A stretch of 64,000 nucleotides of DNA, from contig VYZB01000026.1 of the NCBI GenBank assembly GCA_013397455.1, positions 3,856,544-3,920,543 of the forward strand, written 5' to 3'. The number at the start of each line of letters is the position of its first letter. Positions within the stretch are counted from its first letter, which is position 1. A model generated the notes under the pieces. The model was not told the DNA's origin. It ran no database searches and saw nothing but the letters and a program-made list of their open reading frames with translations. The translations under genes and the position numbers were made by a program. This stretch comes from Crotophaga sulcirostris. Lineage: Eukaryota; Chordata; Aves; Cuculiformes; Crotophagidae. Of this stretch, positions 59,293 through 64,000 are shown piece after piece.

Positions 59293-62200
59293 CTTCCAGC
59301 CAGGCCATGCCACCCTTGCGTGTCTCCCCAGTGAATAGATGGGTGCTACTGCCCTGGTTTGCAGGTGGATCTGAATGAAAGATGCCATAGGAAAATAAAG
59401 TATCCAGCTTGTTTTTGTTTTCCCTTTGCTGGCCTTTGAGATTGGATAGGTCAAGTGCTATATGGAAATCCCTTGCTATGAAGCTTTGCCAGTTTTATTA
59501 ATTCTTTCACTCCATTGAGGTCAGCTTCAGCTGAGCAGCTCGAGTTTCATCTGGTGATATCCATACCTCTGGTCCGTAGTGATCATTAACATCTCAGCAT
59601 TCCTGTCTCTTCTCTCCTGTTGACCTAATCCTAGCTGGTAAGATCCCTGTGGCAGGGGACAGTGGCTCATTGCCAAACCTCCAGGACTCCTCGGAGCAGG
59701 GAAATACAAATGCACGTGCCTTTCCATTTGCTGAAGTGGTGTCACATGAAGTAGGTATGGAGAAAATACATCATCAACGTAATTAACGAGTAATGCAGTT
59801 CAGTCGCATTCAGGGCCTTATGAAGGACTGTACACAAATGAAGTTGTGTTAATCACTAGCTGCATTAGCTGTACTGCTGACTTCAACACTATTCATGCTG
59901 AATGTCTTGATTGCATGAGGTAATGGCCGTGTTTCAAATATTTTCATACCATGCTTTTTACCTATTGTCTCAAAGTTGCAACCTGTTGAGGGGAGTTAAT
60001 ATTATTTAAACTGGCTCTTCTAGTTCAAAACTTGACTGGAGAGTAAAACCATGCTGCACATCTTTCCTCTGAAGATGGTCTGTGCATGGAGGACACCAAT
60101 GCTGTCTGCAAGCCTTTACCCCCTGAGGGATGCAGATGTGTCATCCCAAATCTGGTTCACATCTGCAAAGGCATGTCTGCATGCAGTACTGTCGACTGCT
60201 AAAGCATTCCTGAACTGCTGCTTCACTGCTCTTCTTCATTTCCCCTGGAAATGCTCCCAGAGAAGAAGGTCCAGGACATGACTGGGAACAAGTGAGCAAG
60301 TGAGCAAGCCTGAAATCAAATATACATTTCAAATGTGGAACCAGTTGTTGAAACAGCAGATGAAGGAAGAAACATGTCTCTTTGCTTTGCCTCTTTTCTT
60401 TGTTTGCTCTTTCTCATGTTTGATTTGTGCTGCCTCATGTGAAATAAATAATTTTTAGTACAGATGCAGACACTCAGAGGAGAAAACACCACTCTCTTTC
60501 CAAAGAAGAGAATAAGGAAAAGGTCTCTCAAAAGCATTTACATCCCAGTTTTACAAAAGACAAAGGCAAGTCACAACCTAAATGTTATGGGAGGCTAAAG
60601 GGTAAGTCATGCTGACACAAGGGCTGACATGAAACATGATGAAGTGGCTGTCATACAGAAAAGCTCACATTTGCGTTATTTACTCTTTTCTTTACAATTG
60701 AACTTAAAGTTTAGAGCTACTACTTAATATTTTGAGAACTTGAAAGATGCTCATGTCAGTGTCACTGTTTTAAGACCCTGTAAGATATATTTATTTCTCA
60801 GTAACTCTCTGTTTATAAAAAAACTATTCACTTAGTCTGTAAAGAAAATGATAACAACTTCCTGAATCTTGCAGCCAGGCTGATTCTTTTCTTTCAGGGG
60901 TTTTTAAATCTTGTTCAATGTAATCTCTCTTTACTCTGCCTCTGTACAGTAGAAGTGGGAAATACCTATGGTTTTATATGTGAGAGTGGAAGAGATGTAT
61001 AAGATACCAGTTTCACCTGAGTGTGCATAGAAATACTTGTGTTGGAATTCGTTTATGTGTGAAAATTACTGATGGCCATCAGTATTTGATGATTCAAAGT
61101 GTGAATGACTTTGAGAAGCAGTGAAACTGGTCAGGGCGTTTTCAAAGGCACAAAGTAAACTAATAATAGAGAAAAACAGCAGGATGGATGAACAGAAAAG
61201 ATGTTCTCATTATCTTGCATATGTAGGAGTTCGATGGTGATACCTGTAGAGGATTTTGAGTGCTCCCATAGGAAGAGGATGAAGTAAGTGATGTCCCAAG
61301 GTGTCACCAGGGATGGGGGACAGCATCTTTGGCAGCAGCAGGAGAGCACAATGCAGGGCACAAAGCCCAACTCTGGTCCAGTGAGGCGAGAGCACCCGAG
61401 TGCAGCCACTTCAAAGCACAGCAAATTCAAGCTCAGCAGTCATGGCACAAGCATTTTCATTTCTCTTCTCATGCTACTTGGAAATCCCTCGTGCAAACTT
61501 GATTTGACTGGCGTGTTGGCCTGCTGGTGGCTGCCCATAGAGCAACCTCTCTTTTCTTTCTGTTTACCTTTCATCTGAAGTAATTTCCTAGTGTGATGGA
61601 AGCATGCCATACATTTTTGCAGAAAAGATAAAATAGATGAAAATGTAACCAAGTTACAGCCAGAAGGTATCCTGAGACTGTTTGCTAGCAGCTTATTCCC
61701 ATGGCATTCCTGCTGGAGTTACTCCTTCAGCTCCTTGCTGGAGTCTCAGCAGCTTTTCAGCAACTGAGCATCACTGTTGCGGAGCTTAGGAAGTGATGGA
61801 AGCTCCATACAATGGAGCAATACTTGTGTTTTTCTGTTTATAATTCATTTCTATTAGTCTTTTTGTTCTGTATTCATGACCACGAGCAAGTGCTGCAAGT
61901 TATTGTGGCAAAGGAGGTTTAATTTTGCTAATCCTGTTTTATTCCCATTTCAGTGTAGCTTTTCAAATGCTACAATGTGGTGCCTATAATGAATTTAAAA
62001 TGTATTTTTTGAATAGTATTGTCTTGCAGAATGTATTGGAAGCTCATCTGAATGTGCTTTAATGCTGGATGCTGAAAAGAAAGAAAATCTTCCTTCTGAA
62101 ATGCCGTTTGCATGGACTCTTTTCATGCTGGCTGGAAATAACACCCTGCATACCAAGCAGGGAGGAAGTACAAGCCTCTTCCTCACAATATACTCAAATC

Positions 62201-63779
62201 CCTAACATGAATATAATATTTTTATCTTGGCTAAAAAGCGTTTTCTTTCATCCTTCACAATAAGAGCGTTACTTTATACCATTCAGTCCAACACCTAATG
62301 CAAACCAGACATACACAGCAATTTGCACCGAATTATGATTTATTTCCATTCTTTACACCCAGAAAAGTGCAAATGAAATGGTGACTGCATTGAACAAGGT
62401 ACTTTATAAATGGAGCCCTGACTCCATCTTTGTCCTGGAGCTTACAGTGAGAATGGCAAGGCAAATAAGGAATGAGAGTGGGACACGGCTGCAGAAGTAA
62501 GGTGCCTTGACCCTGTCACAAGCAGCTCTGGGAGGAAGATTCAGATCTGCTGAGTCCCAGGAAACTGGGTGTCTTTTTATTGATTTTGCTTCTGAGGGGA
62601 GTCCAGGATGTCAGGTCCAGCTGTCACTGTGTGGTCCTGGGTGGAGGAATGCACGTTCAACTGGAAGGAGAAGAGGTTGATTTTCAGGCAAGTCTGGTTT
62701 TTGAGGTAGCTCACAACAACCAGTGCTGCTGCAGAGGAGGATACTTGGTGGTTTTTTTTTTTTCCTTTTGTTGTTCCTGGGGACGTGGGACTCTCAAAAC
62801 CCATTTATTCTGCAGAATGGGTCAGCTGAGTAGGAGGCTGGCAAGATGGACCCAGCAGTTCTTTTCTCTATTGCAGAACATCCTCAGCTTACAGATCCTC
62901 TGAAGTGGCCAACACAACCCGCCACGTGCCTATGCTTGACTGATGAATTGGCTGTGGCTTTCTGCAGTCATTAGGTATTGCTGCAGGGATCTCCCAGTGG
63001 CCCCCTGTACAAAGAGACCATTCAGGACCATGGGCACGTTTGTTGAGAGCCTAGCCCAGTGTCAGGCATCATGATGATAATTGGGTGGCCAGGCACCTAA
63101 AATGGAGACTGAATTTTCCTCCTGGGAACACGAGGAAGACTGGATGGGATCAGATCAAAGGTCCTCACAGCCTAAAAGCCTGTCTGGAAGGCTGTTTCGG
63201 GGAAAGGAGGAATTGCTGTGTCCCTTGATAGGTTTTCTAAATCACACTGTCCAGGCAGCAAGAGATGCACTGAGCCAAGCAGAGCAAACAGCCACTCCCT
63301 TTGCTTGTTTTGAACCTACAACAAAATTGTTTCTTCTAATGTATCCACTTGCTTGGATTATGAGAAAGAGTGTGTGATTGCTGTCCGTCCACCTTCTCCA
63401 GGTTATTTGTGGTATATTTTTTATAGATGTCTGTCACATTCCCTGTCCCACTGGGCATTTCTTCTCTGGACTTGAAGAGTCATATTAGTGATTTAACAGT
63501 TAATTATGGCCAGGAAATCTCTGTAACTCTATGATACCTCTCTCCTTTTTCTCTCAGTTCTTGTTTGTGGCATCTATTAGTTACAGTGTCAGGTACTAGT
63601 AGTAACCCTTTGGCTACATCCATTACCAGTGTTTGAATTCAGAACAGTACGGCACTTCGAAGGTGGCTCCCACTAATTAATTGTTGTTTACATGTGTGAA
63701 ATTCTTGTGTTGTGCGTGGAACAGATTTCTTTTAGAAGCTTCACTCAAGTTGCCCATCACATGTCCTCCAACCTCTCAT
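59293..63779. other. Unique sequence before the right-edge CR1
   Basis: No confident gene is found. A short direct repeat, gtgagcaa twice, lies at 60291-60306. Text at 63390-63520 weakly resembles an inverted old LINE 3' end but is too diverged to call. Open frames at 62580-62903 and 63081-63377 are unrecognised. Confidence 0.5.
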
Positions 63780-64000
63780 CACAGTATCACAGTATCACAA
63801 GGTTGGAAAGGACCTCTGAGATCATCAAGTCCAACCTATAAGCCAACACTAACACCATCCCATCATCTAAACCATGGCACTCAGTGCCTCATCCAGTCTT
63901 CCCTTAAACACCTCCAGGGTCTACGACTCCACCACCTCCCTGGGCAGCGCATTCCAATGGCCAATCACCCTTTCAGTGAAGAACTTTTTCCTAAGATCAA
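63780..64000 (-). mobile_element. Young antisense CR1, cut by the window edge
   Basis: On the + strand it starts with the inverted tail (cacagtatcacagtatcac). It proceeds through the inverted hairpin arms (GGTTGGA..TCCAACC), the inverted ORF2 stop and the C-terminal codons, and continues beyond 64000. It differs from the 39688 copy at about five positions over 195 bases and from the 11713 copy at about one in 84. It is thus part of the youngest CR1 group here. How much of ORF2 it retains lies outside the window. Confidence 0.97.

Noticed and set aside
62580..63377. Two open frames of about 100 codons
   Set aside because: Unrecognised products, cysteine- and leucine-rich by composition, no supporting context.
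63390..63520. Weak resemblance to an inverted old LINE 3' end
   Set aside because: Only short scattered matches such as cttctctggac; no tail or hairpin, so not callable by eye.

Overview
This window looks like bird nuclear DNA, either non-coding or intronic. It is AT-leaning and has few CpGs. Almost all of its recognisable interspersed repeats are CR1 LINE fragments, the dominant LINE of birds and other sauropsids. I saw no Alu, L1, bacterial genes, rRNA or convincing tRNA. No reading frame looks like a host gene exon with confidence. The open frames present are short, and most are unsupported by codon pattern, splice context or a recognised protein family. The window may therefore lie between genes or inside a long intron. 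A hand-sampled excess of T over A on the + strand leans weakly towards an intron of a + strand gene.

Layout. Positions 1-7234 are mostly unique sequence with one decayed open frame (3605-4069). Between 7235 and 13770 there are four CR1 pieces, including a long, very old antisense copy (12472-13770). The 13.7-24 kb stretch is mostly unique; it holds a nested hairpin (15190-15254), an internal CR1 slice, a TG microsatellite, a 29-bp tandem duplication and a weak candidate exon (21419-21510). Two same-direction CR1 3' ends lie at 24078-25254. From 25.3 to 30.4 kb the sequence is unique and contains a SMAD-like palindrome and a homeodomain-rich block. The best-preserved CR1 (30391-31516) carries the reverse transcriptase FADD motif and one in-frame stop. 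From 31.5 to 44 kb the notable items are a CpG-retaining block (about 36180-36620) and a young CR1 3' end (39688-39908). The right third contains scattered CR1 ends, two small tandem repeats, a 75-base assembly gap (52378-52452) and another regulatory-looking block (about 54160-54420). A young antisense CR1 runs off the right edge.

The clearest biological signal is that CR1 copies fall into two classes by their 3' tail. Diverged copies end in the usual avian ATTCTGTG-like octamer. Four less-diverged copies end in GTGATACT repeats while keeping the GGTTGGA/TCCAACC hairpin next to the tail. Two of the four differ at only about 5 of 195 aligned positions, so this subfamily was active recently on an evolutionary scale. 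A lineage with heavy recent CR1 activity, such as woodpeckers and relatives, would fit, but the sequence alone does not prove it. I found no convincing new multi-gene system. The items most worth testing are the CR1 tail switch and the putative conserved regulatory blocks.
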